Shown here: one piece after another, positions 51,401-60,794 of the stretch
How the letters are laid out: each line of letters begins with the position of its first letter
Numbering within the stretch: position 1 is the first letter of the stretch
Translations under genes and position numbers: made by a program
Assembly: GCF_001612765.1 (NCBI RefSeq)
Contig: NZ_BDBB01000043.1
Coordinates: 16,209 to 80,208, forward strand
Length of the DNA stretch: 64,000 nt
Reading direction: 5' to 3'
Source of the DNA: Nocardia arthritidis NBRC 100137
GTDB taxonomy: Bacteria > Actinomycetota > Actinomycetes > Mycobacteriales > Mycobacteriaceae
Notes under the pieces: model-generated
Told to the model about the DNA's origin: nothing
The model's input: the letters and a program-made list of their open reading frames with translations, nothing else
Database searches by the model: none

Positions 51401-54400
51401 TGCGCTCGGCGGGGCTGACGCCCGCGGACGTGGACTACGTGGAAGCGCACGGCACCGGCACCGCCCTCGGCGATCCGATCGAAGCCCGCGCCTTGGCGCG
51501 CGTCTTCGGTCCCGGCCGCGAACCCGGGCGCCCGTTGGGTGTGGGCTCGCTGAAGTCCAATGTGGGCCACACCCAGGCCGCGGCCGGAATCGGCGGGGTC
51601 ATCAAAATGGTCCTCGGGCTCCAGCACGAACGGATACCGGGGATGGCCCACGACGGGCCGCCGACATCGCAGATCGACTGGTCCGGTAGCGGACTGGCCG
51701 TGCACACCGATTCGGCGCCGTGGCCCCGGGGCGACCGGCCACGCCGCGCCGGGATCAGTGCGTTCGGGCTCAGCGGAACCAACGCCCACCTGATCCTCGA
51801 GGAAGCGCCGGCATCCGACGACACGTCCGGCTCGTTCGACGACGCGCCGGACGACCGCCGCGTCGCGCTGCTGCCGATCTCGGCCCGCAACGGGGCGTCG
51901 CTGCACGGTCAGGCGCGCCGCCTGCTCGAGCACGTCACCGGTGACCCCGCGCTGGACCCCGCCCCGGTGTCACGCTCGCTGGCGTTGCGGCGCACGCCGT
52001 TCGAATGGCGCGCCGTCGTCGTCGCGGGCACACGGGACGAAATGCTCTCCAGCCTGGGCGATCTTATCGAGGAACAGGCTGCGCCCGATGTCGTGGTCGC
52101 CACGGACGCGGCGCTCACCGCGGGCAAGACGGCGTTCGTCTTCCCGGGGCAGGGCGTGCAGTGGGCGGGGATGGCGCGCGACATGCTGGCCAGGTCGGAG
52201 GTGTTCCGCGCCGAATTCGCCCGCTGCGACGAAGCGTTCCGGCACCGCACCGGATGGTCGCTGGCGACCGGGCTGTTCACCCTCACCGCGGCGCAACTCG
52301 GTGATTTCACCGTGGTGCAACCGCTGCTGTTCGCCACGATGGCGGCGCTCGCGGCCACCTGGCGGGACGCGGGCGTGTCACCGGATGCCGTGATCGGGCA
52401 CAGCCAGGGCGAGATCGCCGCGGCCTACGTCGCGGGCGCGCTGAGCCTCGACGACGCCGCACGCGTGGTCGTGGCGCGCAGCCGCCTGATGGCGGGCATA
52501 GCCGAGGAAGGCGCGATGGCGATGGTCGGCCTGCCCGCGCAGCGGCTCGCGGAGCGCTTGGCAGCCGACGAGGCGGTGTCGATCGCGGCGATCAATGTGC
52601 CCGGCTCGACGATCGTGGCCGGAGCCCGCCACGCGGTGGAGACACTGGTGCGCGCACTGCAGGACGAACAGGTCGAGGTGCGGGTGCTGGCCGCGGGACC
52701 GGCGCTGGCGGGGCATTCCGCGCTGCTGGAACCGATCCGGCAGCGACTGCTGGACGAACTCGCCGGGTTGAGCGCCGCCCCATCGGCTGTCGCGTGGTAC
52801 TCCACCGTGCTCGGCGAGCAGATGGTGGACGACCGCGCCGACGGCGGCTATTGGTATCGCAACGCGCGCGAACCGGTCCGGTTCGCGAGCACGATCGAGC
52901 GCATGATCGGCGAGGGGTTCCGGTATTTCGTCGAACTCGGGGTGCATCCGCTGCTGACCACGGCGGTGCGTGCGGTCGCGCAGGACACCGGCCAGGAGGT
53001 CGTGGCGGTCGGTTCGCTGGTGCGCGACGAGGACGGGCCACGCAGCCTGGCCCGCGCCCAGGCCGCGCTCTGGGTGGCGGGCCGCGACCTGGACTGGTCG
53101 CGTCTGGTGCCCGCGCACGGCAGCGTCGAGTTGCCCACCTACGCCTTCGACCGGCGGCGGTTCTGGACCGAATCGGTGTCCGAGGACGCCGCGGCACTGG
53201 GGTTGCGGCCCGCGGGCCATCCTTTCGTCGGCGCGGTCGTGCCGCATCCCGATTCCGGCGGCGTGACGCTGACCGGACGGATCTCCCTGCGAACCCATCC
53301 ATGGCTGGCCGAGCACGCCGCGCCCGCCGCGGTCGTCTTGCCCGGCACCGGGCTGGTCGAGCTCGCGGTCCGCGCCGGTGACGAGGTGGCCGCCGGACAC
53401 GTGCGCGAACTCGTGCTCCACGCGCCGCTGGTGCTCGCGCAGGATGCCGCGGTGCAGATCCAAGTGGTGGTCGCCGACGCCGACCCCGGCGGTGGCCACC
53501 CGGTGTCGATCCACTCCCGCCTCGAGCGCGATCTCGACACCTCGTGGACGTTGCACGCCCGCGGAGTGCTGGCGGCGACGCACGGAGCCGAAACCATCCG
53601 CGGCGACACCGCGCAGTGGCCACCGGCGGGTGCGACGGCCGTGGACGTGGCCGACCTGTACGCGCGGCTGTCCGATCGCGGACACCGGTACGGGCCGCTG
53701 TTCCGGTCGGTGCGCGCGGCGTGGCGGCGCGGGGAGGAGGTCTTCGCCGATGTGGCGCTTCCGGAGTCCGCGCACGGCGACGCCGCGCGGTTCGAGATCC
53801 ATCCCGCGTTGCTCGACTGCGCCCTCCACGCGGCGCTGCTGCTGGGCGCGGACGACAGTGGTTCGGCGCTGCTGCCGTTCGCCTGGGCGGGGGTGAGCTT
53901 GCACGCCTCCGGCGCGACGGCGTTGCGCGTCCGGATCACCCGTGACGGCTCGAACGGGGTGCGTGTCCTGGCGAACGATCACACCGGCCGCCCGGTCGTG
54001 TCGGTGCGGTCGCTGATCCTGCGGCCCGCGCCCGAGGCGCAGGTGCTCGACGGGGCGCTGTCCGCCGCGCATCGCACATTGTTCCGGCCGGAGTGGTCGG
54101 CGCTCGCGGCGCCGACGGCGGTCCGGCCGGTCACCGCCGTGCCCTGGTCGCGGCTCGGCCCGCACGATCCGGCGCCGGAGGCGGTGCTCATCGACGTCAC
54201 CGAGGGTGATTCGATCGACGCCGTGCACGCCGCGGTCCGGCGCACGCTGGAAGCCTTGCAAGCGGCACTCGACGATCCTCGCCTGACGGCGGCGACCATC
54301 GTCGTGCGCACCCGCCGGGCGATGGCGCTGCCCGGCGAGGACGTCCCGAACACCGCGGGAGCGGCGGTCTGGGGCCTGGCGCGGGCGGCGCAGTCGGAGA

Positions 54401-57400
54401 ACCCGGATCGCATCGTGCTGGTCGACAGCGCCGACCCCGAGATCGACATCGCGACCGTCCTGGCCTGCGGGACGGCACAGGTTCTCGTGCGCGACGGCGC
54501 CCTGTCCGCGCCACGGCTCGCGCGAGCGCCCATGGCCGAGGCCGCGCCGGGCAGCGTGGAGTTCGGCGACGGGTACGTGCTCGTCACCGGGGCGCCGGGA
54601 CGGCTCGGCTCGCTGCTGGCCCGGCATCTGGTGCGGGCCCACGGGGTCGGCAAGCTGCTGCTGGTCAGCCGCCGGGGCGCCGACGGTCCCGGTGCCGACG
54701 AGTTGCGCGCCGAACTCACCGGTCTCGGAGCGGACGTGGTCTTCGCCCGCTGCGATGTGGCCGATCGCGCCGCGCTGGCCGAGGTGCTGCGCGGACGCAC
54801 GCTCAGCGGTGTCGTCCACGCCGCGATGGTGCTCGACGACGGCACGCTGGGCTCGCTGACTCCCGACCGGCTCGCGGCGGTACTGCGACCGAAGGTCGAC
54901 GCGGCGCATCACCTGCACGAGCTGACCGCGGGCATGGACCTGTCGTGCTTCGTGCTGTTCTCGTCCGTGGCGGGCGTCCTCGGCAACCCCGGTCAAGCGA
55001 ACTACGCCGCCGCCAACGCCTACCTCGACGCCCTCGCCACCCACCGCGTCGCCCGAGGGCGCACCGCGCAGTCGCTGGCGTGGGGTCCGTGGAGCCTCGA
55101 TATGCACGAGGTGATGGCGGCGGCGGACATCCGTCGCATGGAACGCTCCGGCATGCGTCCGCTCAGCGCGCAGGACGGTTTGGCCGCGTTCGACGCGGCG
55201 CTGCGGCGGACCGAGCCGGTCCTGGCGCCGATGTGGATCGATGCCGACGCCATGCGGCGCGCGCCGTACATTCCGTTGCTGCTGCGCGGGCTGATCCGTC
55301 CGCCTGCGCGCCGCACGGCCGCCCATCGCGAGTTCGCCGACCCGTCGGTACGGTCGCGCTTCGCCGAGCGGCTGCGCGGGTTGCCGCCCGACGAGGCGAC
55401 CGCGGTCGCGGTGGACGTGGTGGCGCGCCGCGCCGCCGACGTGCTGGGTCATACCGGCGCGGACGCCATCGCACCGGACCGGTCGTTCCAAGGGCTGGGC
55501 ATGGACTCGCTGATGGCGGTGGAACTGCGCAATCGGTTGCGCGACGATACCGGCATCCTGGTCCCGCTCAGCGAGATCTTCGCCGGCCAGAGCGCAGCCG
55601 CCCTGGCCGAATACCTCGTCGCCGAGGCAGCGCACACCGATACCGCCGTACCTGCCGCGCGCCCGGCCGAGCAGGACGTCCCGGAGGTCGTCACCCTGCC
55701 CGTCACCCGAGACCTGATGCGGCTGTTGCGCACCGCCCAGCAAGGCATTCCGAGTGTCGCCCAGACCGGCGGCCTGGCCATGCGCCTGCCCAGGGCGATC
55801 GGCCACGCCGAAGCGGAAGCGATGCTCGCCCGCCTCGCCGGACGCCACGCCGCGCTGCGCACGGTGATCGTGCCCAGCGACGAGCACGGCACCCGGCTGC
55901 AGGTGCGGTCCCGCCCGGGCGGGCCGCTGCTGCGCAGTTCGGCCGTCGACCGGCTCGACGACGCCGTCGCGCGCACCCGGTTCCGTGAACTGATGCGCGA
56001 ACCGTTCGACCTGGCTCAGGGGCCGCTGTGGCGGTTCGAACTGCTGACGTCCGATTCCGGCGAACAGACACTGATCTTCGGCGCGCACCACGGCATGTGC
56101 GATGTCCAATCGATGATGCTGGTCGCCGGGGAGATCGGTGCCGAGCTGTCCGGCACGGACTACCCGGAAGCACTGTCCAACAAGGACATCCACGATCTGC
56201 TCGCCGCGCAGGCATCGCAGGCCGAGCCCGACGCCGCATGGCGCCGGGAGTTCGCCGGCTGCCGCCGCCTCGACCTCACCCTCGCCCGCCCCCGGCCCGC
56301 GCAGCGCAGTCACCGAGCCGGGGAGGTGCTGCTGGAACTGCCCGCGGGGCTGCAGGAACGCGCGGCGCGGCGCGCCCGGGAGCTGGGCATCACACCGGCG
56401 GCGCTGTTCCTCGGCACACTGACGGTGCTGCTGGCCCGGCGGCAGGACACCGATCGTTTCGCCCTCGCCGTCCCGGTGGACACCCGCATCCACGCCGACG
56501 CGCCGACCGCCGTCGGCTATTTCGGTGTGCCGGTGCCCTATCCGGCGACCGTCGAGCCCGGCGAGTCGATCGATGACCTGCTGCGCCGGACCGGCGACCG
56601 GCTGCGGCGGCTGCTGGTGCCCGGAGCGGGTTTTTCCGACGTACTCACCACGCTCGCCGCGGAGGGCCTATATCGGGACAACGCGCCGCTGGTCGAGGTG
56701 TACTTCAACTATCTGCGGGCCAATTCCGCCGTCCACCGCGCGGACCTGGTTCCGGTGGGGACCGGTTACTCCGATCTCGACCTCATGGTGGCCGTGCTGG
56801 CCGACGCGGATCAGGTCTGGTTCACCTACAACGCCGACATCATCGACACCGCGACCTGCACCCGTCTCGGGCAGGACTACCTGGCACTGCTCGGCGAGGT
56901 GGTCGAGCACTCCGGGCTGCCGGTGCGCCCACCGCGCACGGACACACCGCGAGGCGTCGCGTTCGGGGCCACGTTCGCGTTGGGGAAGCTGCCGGATCTG
57001 TACAGCGCGGCGGCGCATGCCCACGGCGCGGACGGCCGGACCGTGCTCGAAGCGCCCTACCATCACGTCCTGGCCGGATTGCGCGACCCGTCCGGGGTCT
57101 TCGCCCAGCCGTCGACCGCTCTGGGCATCGTGCTGCTGCGGGCGGCGGACCTGGAGCGATTCGGTCCGCTCACCGACGACTCGCTCGCCGAACTGGCGGA
57201 GCAGTACCCGGCCGCCGTCCGGGAGGCCGCCGAGCGTGCCCGGGTGCCGATCATCGTCGGCCTGCTTCCCGCCCCCGATCTCGACGAGCGGTTGCTGCGG
57301 TGGGAGCGGCTGACCGCCGAACGGCTGCGGGAGGTTCCCGGCGTCGCGGTGCTCACCGAAGCCGACTGGACTCGTGACCACCCGGTGGCGCACCGTTTCG

Positions 57401-58521
57401 ACGAGCAGACCGACGCGCTGGCGCACCTGCCGTTCACCGAGGAGTTCCAGGCGGCGGTGGCGCTGACGCTCGCCGCCGTCGCGCGCGTCGCGTTGCTGCC
57501 CGCCCCGAAAGTCATCGCCGTGGACGGCGACGACACCTTGTGGAGCGGCGTCGTGGGCGAAATCGGGCCCGCGGCGGTCACCTTCGACCCGCCGCGGATC
57601 ATGCTGGCGCGGCGACTGCGGCAGTGGCGTGCCGCGGGCACCCTGCTGGTGCTGATCAGCAACAACGACGACGATTCCGTGCAGGCGGTCCTGGATCGCC
57701 CGGACAGTCCGCTGCGCGCCGCGGACTTCGCCATCGTCTCCACCGGATGGGACAGCAAGGCCGAACGGCTCGAGGAGGCCGCGCGCACCTTGCGTCTGGC
57801 ATCGGACGACGTGGTCTATCTCGACGACAACCCGGTGGAGATCGCGAAGATGCGTTCCCGTCTGCCGGAAGTGCTCGCGGTGACCTGTCCGCCGATCGAG
57901 GAGCTGGAGACCTTCCTGACCCGGTTGTGGCCGGTGACGCCGGTGGCGGTGACCGCGGAGGACGCCGAGCGGGCGGAGTTCTACCGGCACGAGCGCGAAC
58001 GCGACCTGGCCCGCGAACAACTGGACTTCGCGCGGTTCCTCGAGAGCCTGCACCTGGTGGTGACCGTCGAGCGGCTCTCCGGCCGAAGCCGGGCGCGCGC
58101 CGCTCAGCTGATCCGGCGCACCAGCCAATTCGTTCTGCGCCCGAGCACCGAGCAGGATGTCGACCGCTGGCAGGAGGACGGCGAGGTGTGGACCGCGGCG
58201 GCGCGCGACCGGTTCGGCGACTACGGAACGATCGCCGTGCTCGGGCTGCGCGCCGAGGGGACCGTGCTGGGTGTGCGCGGATGGCATCTCAGCTGCCGCG
58301 CCCTGGGCCGTGGCGTCGAGGAACACCTGCTGGGCTGGCTGGCCGACCGCGCGGCCGCGCTGGGTTGCGCGACGGTGCGCATGACCGTCCACCGCACCGA
58401 GCGCAACGTGCCCGCCCGACGGTTGGCCGCCGCGCTCGGCGGCGGCGACACCGATGCCGAGCGGCTGGAGATCGAGGTGCCGCTGGATCGCCTGCGGACG
58501 TTCCGGTCCTGGGCGCGATGA
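48448..58521 (+). CDS. Hybrid FAAL-PKS-condensation-FkbH megasynthase
   Basis: A 3,357-residue multienzyme. In order: fatty-acyl-AMP ligase (about 1-560; LQYTSGSTSAPRGVVVTHANL), carrier (585-650; GLGS), ketosynthase (697-1120; DTACSSS, Cys866), acyltransferase (1227-1530; GHSQGE, Ser1319), dehydratase (1590-1860; His1623, with Ala for Gly in HxxxGxxxxP), ketoreductase (NADP site near 2040; LDD of the B type), carrier (2325-2400; Ser2354), condensation (2415-2830; HHGMCD at 2547-2552) and FkbH-like HAD (2838-3350; DGDDT at 3026-3030). No enoylreductase is seen. ATG 48448 has GAAGG upstream; GTG 48418 is possible. Confidence 0.92.
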   Translation: MTEYRSFVDVLLARGETLSAATAYRFLRTGDVDGAIDEITYAAVSARARAIAAAMQDGGIRRALLLYPSGLDFIAAFFGCLAANVVAVPAPLPQLDARSLRRLRHMVTDADVDAVLTTAQVRADATAAVGELPELDALTWLATDEIPDDAAPAWRQPAVGPDSVAFLQYTSGSTSAPRGVVVTHANLMHNERAIATALGHTPELLASLTDALFVSWLPMYHDMGLIAPVLQTMFVGANAVLLSPRHFLQRPQRWPQAVSAFGAHTSGGPNFGYELCLRRMTAAQIDRLDLRGWKVAFNGSETVRPATVRRFADTFASAGFRAESFQPVYGLAEATLIVSAAELGARPTVVLPPGRSELVGVGCPAEGLSIVIADPERRTECADGAEGEIWVSGTSVAAGYFGNEAATAETFHARLGDDDRAFLRTGDLGFVSGGELFVTGRRKDLLIIDGKNHYPQDLELTAETAHDAVRPGCVAAFSVDEGIDGELPVVVAEVRTEDPAELTDAEDAIRAAIGAEHGLTLRSVVLLRPGAILKTSSGKLQRQACRAAYLDDAFSPVLPVRGEFDDLGAPAVAPHGSAMTAEAMQSWLVDIIARLAYLDPARIDVHRPLVEFGLGSADLVELVVELSDRVGRTLDTNLFFEHPTIAQVVTALHHAQGGAGPIPAPERNETEPGATPVLDGESTGTEAAPVPHRRADDAIAIIAMACRFPGGADDPESLWRLLDDRRDGLSEVPPGRWSVDGLYDPDPAAEGKAYTFRGGYLTQVDEFDAAFFGIGPREAAVMDPQQRLMLELSWEAIERSGRDPRQLQGSMTGVYLGVYSTGYLADPAPQQLNGQVGTGLSPSVASGRIAYTLGLHGPAVTLDTACSSSIVAMHLAAQALRAGECDLALAGGTTLLMSPTAHVELCKLGVLSPSGRCAPFAAGADGTVWAEGAGLVLLKRLDDARRDGDRVLAVFRGSAVNQDGRSQGISAPNGFAQEQVIKAALRSAGLTPADVDYVEAHGTGTALGDPIEARALARVFGPGREPGRPLGVGSLKSNVGHTQAAAGIGGVIKMVLGLQHERIPGMAHDGPPTSQIDWSGSGLAVHTDSAPWPRGDRPRRAGISAFGLSGTNAHLILEEAPASDDTSGSFDDAPDDRRVALLPISARNGASLHGQARRLLEHVTGDPALDPAPVSRSLALRRTPFEWRAVVVAGTRDEMLSSLGDLIEEQAAPDVVVATDAALTAGKTAFVFPGQGVQWAGMARDMLARSEVFRAEFARCDEAFRHRTGWSLATGLFTLTAAQLGDFTVVQPLLFATMAALAATWRDAGVSPDAVIGHSQGEIAAAYVAGALSLDDAARVVVARSRLMAGIAEEGAMAMVGLPAQRLAERLAADEAVSIAAINVPGSTIVAGARHAVETLVRALQDEQVEVRVLAAGPALAGHSALLEPIRQRLLDELAGLSAAPSAVAWYSTVLGEQMVDDRADGGYWYRNAREPVRFASTIERMIGEGFRYFVELGVHPLLTTAVRAVAQDTGQEVVAVGSLVRDEDGPRSLARAQAALWVAGRDLDWSRLVPAHGSVELPTYAFDRRRFWTESVSEDAAALGLRPAGHPFVGAVVPHPDSGGVTLTGRISLRTHPWLAEHAAPAAVVLPGTGLVELAVRAGDEVAAGHVRELVLHAPLVLAQDAAVQIQVVVADADPGGGHPVSIHSRLERDLDTSWTLHARGVLAATHGAETIRGDTAQWPPAGATAVDVADLYARLSDRGHRYGPLFRSVRAAWRRGEEVFADVALPESAHGDAARFEIHPALLDCALHAALLLGADDSGSALLPFAWAGVSLHASGATALRVRITRDGSNGVRVLANDHTGRPVVSVRSLILRPAPEAQVLDGALSAAHRTLFRPEWSALAAPTAVRPVTAVPWSRLGPHDPAPEAVLIDVTEGDSIDAVHAAVRRTLEALQAALDDPRLTAATIVVRTRRAMALPGEDVPNTAGAAVWGLARAAQSENPDRIVLVDSADPEIDIATVLACGTAQVLVRDGALSAPRLARAPMAEAAPGSVEFGDGYVLVTGAPGRLGSLLARHLVRAHGVGKLLLVSRRGADGPGADELRAELTGLGADVVFARCDVADRAALAEVLRGRTLSGVVHAAMVLDDGTLGSLTPDRLAAVLRPKVDAAHHLHELTAGMDLSCFVLFSSVAGVLGNPGQANYAAANAYLDALATHRVARGRTAQSLAWGPWSLDMHEVMAAADIRRMERSGMRPLSAQDGLAAFDAALRRTEPVLAPMWIDADAMRRAPYIPLLLRGLIRPPARRTAAHREFADPSVRSRFAERLRGLPPDEATAVAVDVVARRAADVLGHTGADAIAPDRSFQGLGMDSLMAVELRNRLRDDTGILVPLSEIFAGQSAAALAEYLVAEAAHTDTAVPAARPAEQDVPEVVTLPVTRDLMRLLRTAQQGIPSVAQTGGLAMRLPRAIGHAEAEAMLARLAGRHAALRTVIVPSDEHGTRLQVRSRPGGPLLRSSAVDRLDDAVARTRFRELMREPFDLAQGPLWRFELLTSDSGEQTLIFGAHHGMCDVQSMMLVAGEIGAELSGTDYPEALSNKDIHDLLAAQASQAEPDAAWRREFAGCRRLDLTLARPRPAQRSHRAGEVLLELPAGLQERAARRARELGITPAALFLGTLTVLLARRQDTDRFALAVPVDTRIHADAPTAVGYFGVPVPYPATVEPGESIDDLLRRTGDRLRRLLVPGAGFSDVLTTLAAEGLYRDNAPLVEVYFNYLRANSAVHRADLVPVGTGYSDLDLMVAVLADADQVWFTYNADIIDTATCTRLGQDYLALLGEVVEHSGLPVRPPRTDTPRGVAFGATFALGKLPDLYSAAAHAHGADGRTVLEAPYHHVLAGLRDPSGVFAQPSTALGIVLLRAADLERFGPLTDDSLAELAEQYPAAVREAAERARVPIIVGLLPAPDLDERLLRWERLTAERLREVPGVAVLTEADWTRDHPVAHRFDEQTDALAHLPFTEEFQAAVALTLAAVARVALLPAPKVIAVDGDDTLWSGVVGEIGPAAVTFDPPRIMLARRLRQWRAAGTLLVLISNNDDDSVQAVLDRPDSPLRAADFAIVSTGWDSKAERLEEAARTLRLASDDVVYLDDNPVEIAKMRSRLPEVLAVTCPPIEELETFLTRLWPVTPVAVTAEDAERAEFYRHERERDLAREQLDFARFLESLHLVVTVERLSGRSRARAAQLIRRTSQFVLRPSTEQDVDRWQEDGEVWTAAARDRFGDYGTIAVLGLRAEGTVLGVRGWHLSCRALGRGVEEHLLGWLADRAAALGCATVRMTVHRTERNVPARRLAAALGGGDTDAERLEIEVPLDRLRTFRSWAR

Positions 58522-58544
58522 TCATGGCCGACAAGGAGGTTCCT

Positions 58545-60794
58545 GTGCGCAGTCCGAACGGCGAGTATTCGTCGCGTGTCGAGCGCGCCGATCGGCGCGA
58601 CCTCGCCGAGGCCATCGAACGCGGTGGCGGTTTGGACGTGTCCGCGTTGCTCGCCCGCGCCGGTGGCGACGCGCCTCCCGCGACGGCGGCGATCGAACGT
58701 CGCGGCGAATGGGATCTGGAGTCGCTCACTGCGGCGGTCACCCGGGTGGCGAACCGTTTCACGGCCGAAACCGTCGGCCCGGAGACGGATTTCTTCGACG
58801 GCGGCGCCACGTCCGTCGCGGCGGTGCAGTTCGTGGCGGCGCTCGCCCGCGAGCTCGACGTGCACCTGGAGTTGGACGACGTGTTCGCCGACGCGCGTCC
58901 GCGCAGGCTCGCGCAGCGCTGGCTGGGCGCCCGCCGGGACAGCACCGAACACGAGCCGAGCGTGCCGGCATCCGACTCCGTGGACGACGAGTTCGCGCAG
59001 CTGATGTCCGATGTCGCCGGAGCCGACCGGTTACCGCTGGTCGACCCGCCGCAGCGGGTGGTCCCGCGCCGTGTGCTGCTCACCGGCTCCACCGGTTTCC
59101 TCGGCAGTCATCTGCTGCTGGACCTGTTGCGCGGCAGCGACGCCCACGTCGTCTGCCTGGTTCGCGCGCAGGACGAGACCGACGGCCTCGACCGGCTGGC
59201 CGCCGCGCTGACGCGGTTCCTGCTGCCGTGGTCACCGGAGGTACGCAGGCGGGTGACGGTGCTCACCGGCGACCTGCGGGAGCCGAACCTCGGCCTGTCG
59301 GAGGAACGCTGGGCCGCGCTGGCGAACGAGATCGACGCGATCGTCAATGTCGGCGCCGCGGTGGACTTCCTGCGCGGCTACCGGTCCCTGCGCCGCGGCA
59401 ACGTGCTCGGCCCGCTGACCCTGGCCCGGCTGGCGGCCACCGGCCGACCGAAACCGCTGCACCACATCTCCTCGATCGCGGTGTTCAACGAACTCGGCAT
59501 CGCCTCGATGGGCGAGGACGATCCGGTGGCCAACATCGGCAAGCTCGTGATCGGCTACGACCGGACGAAATGGGCGGCCGAGGCGGTCATGCGGCGGGCG
59601 CGCGAGCACGGCTTGGTGGTCACGGTGCTGCGTCCCGGCGGAATCGGCGGGCACCGGGAGACCGGTGCGCACAACCCCCGCGACCTCAACAGCGGCATCA
59701 TCGCGGCGCTGTCGCGGTTCGGCACCGTCCCCGCCCTGCGCAATCTCCATGTCGCCCCGGTGGATTGGGTGAGCAAGGTCGCGGCGGCCATCGTGTGCGC
59801 GCCGGGGGCGTGGGGCCATAATTACCATCTCACCGGCACGCCCGCCACGCTGGAGCAGATGCTCGGCGAGTCGGCGGCGATCGGCATGGACATGCGGGTG
59901 CAGCATTGGGCCGCCTGGTGTGACGAGGTGGTGGAACGGATCCGCACCGAGCCGGTCCCCGAGCTGGAATCGCTCGCGCAGGTGTTGCAGAGCCCGGTCG
60001 CGCGCCACCCGCTGGAGACGATGGCCTCCGTCCCTGCCGCCACCGACGACCGAACCCGCGCTTTCCTGCGCGCCCACAACCTGCCCGAGCCGGTCCGCTA
60101 CGGCGCCCAATCGCAACGCAAGACGCTGGAAATGCTCGCGGGCACCGGCTTGGCCCGGCTGCCGCAGCCGCGGGATGCACCGTATCTGTGGTTCACGGAA
60201 ACACTGGCGGGCGCCCTCGGAGCCGTGGACGTGCCGGCCGACACGTCCTGCACCCTGAATCTGCGCCTGTCCATCGCGAGCACCCATCAGCTCGTGGCCG
60301 GGCGCACGGTTGATGTCGGTGGCGAACTACGGTGCGCACGTCTGCACGACGAACCACTCACCGTGTCCGGTGTGCTGTCGGTGCGTCCACACGACGGCAT
60401 CCCGATCCGGCACGGGCTGCGGCATCCGCTGATGCACTACCGGCTGTCACTGCGCGATGCCGACGGCGGGACGTGGTGGCTGTCCGGTTACAAATACGCC
60501 GAGGCGCGCCGCACCCTCATCAGGCAGGCGCGCACGCTGACCGTGGAACTCGGTCGCGAGGGCGAACCGGCGAGCCTCAGCGGCGAAGTCGCCGTCCCGC
60601 TGGAGACCTACCTGCGCGATCAGATCGACGGCATCCAGGTCGATCCGCGATTGTCCGAGCGTCAGCGGCGGACCGCGAAACTGTTGTGGCTGAGCTGGTT
60701 CGGAGCCCAGCTCGGTAAGGGCCTGCTGGAGCCGGCGTTGCGCGTGGGCACCGAGCTGCTGGATCTGCGCCGAAACGCGAAGGAGTCGCGCTGA
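58545..60794 (+). CDS. Carrier-thioester-reductase protein with unassigned C-terminal domain
   Basis: A 749-residue protein. A carrier domain (about 30-125; GGATSV with Ser90) is followed by an extended-SDR thioester reductase domain (about 170-530; LLTGSTGFLGSHLLL near 180, GYDRTKWAAE with Tyr339 and Lys343). Such domains release thioester-bound acyl chains as aldehydes or alcohols using NADPH. The last ~200 residues (LRHPLMHYRLSLRDADG, WWLSGYKYAEARRTL) I cannot assign with confidence; they recall the C-terminal part of some cholesterol-oxidase-like fusions. GTG 58545 has AAGGAGG six bases upstream; ATG 58518, overlapping the synthase stop, is the alternative. Confidence 0.88.
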   Translation: MRSPNGEYSSRVERADRRDLAEAIERGGGLDVSALLARAGGDAPPATAAIERRGEWDLESLTAAVTRVANRFTAETVGPETDFFDGGATSVAAVQFVAALARELDVHLELDDVFADARPRRLAQRWLGARRDSTEHEPSVPASDSVDDEFAQLMSDVAGADRLPLVDPPQRVVPRRVLLTGSTGFLGSHLLLDLLRGSDAHVVCLVRAQDETDGLDRLAAALTRFLLPWSPEVRRRVTVLTGDLREPNLGLSEERWAALANEIDAIVNVGAAVDFLRGYRSLRRGNVLGPLTLARLAATGRPKPLHHISSIAVFNELGIASMGEDDPVANIGKLVIGYDRTKWAAEAVMRRAREHGLVVTVLRPGGIGGHRETGAHNPRDLNSGIIAALSRFGTVPALRNLHVAPVDWVSKVAAAIVCAPGAWGHNYHLTGTPATLEQMLGESAAIGMDMRVQHWAAWCDEVVERIRTEPVPELESLAQVLQSPVARHPLETMASVPAATDDRTRAFLRAHNLPEPVRYGAQSQRKTLEMLAGTGLARLPQPRDAPYLWFTETLAGALGAVDVPADTSCTLNLRLSIASTHQLVAGRTVDVGGELRCARLHDEPLTVSGVLSVRPHDGIPIRHGLRHPLMHYRLSLRDADGGTWWLSGYKYAEARRTLIRQARTLTVELGREGEPASLSGEVAVPLETYLRDQIDGIQVDPRLSERQRRTAKLLWLSWFGAQLGKGLLEPALRVGTELLDLRRNAKESR

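Noticed and set aside
52378..56493. Long minus-strand open frame opposite the middle of the synthase
   Set aside because: Same shadow effect; the translation is low-complexity and the plus strand has intact AT, DH, KR, ACP and condensation motifs.
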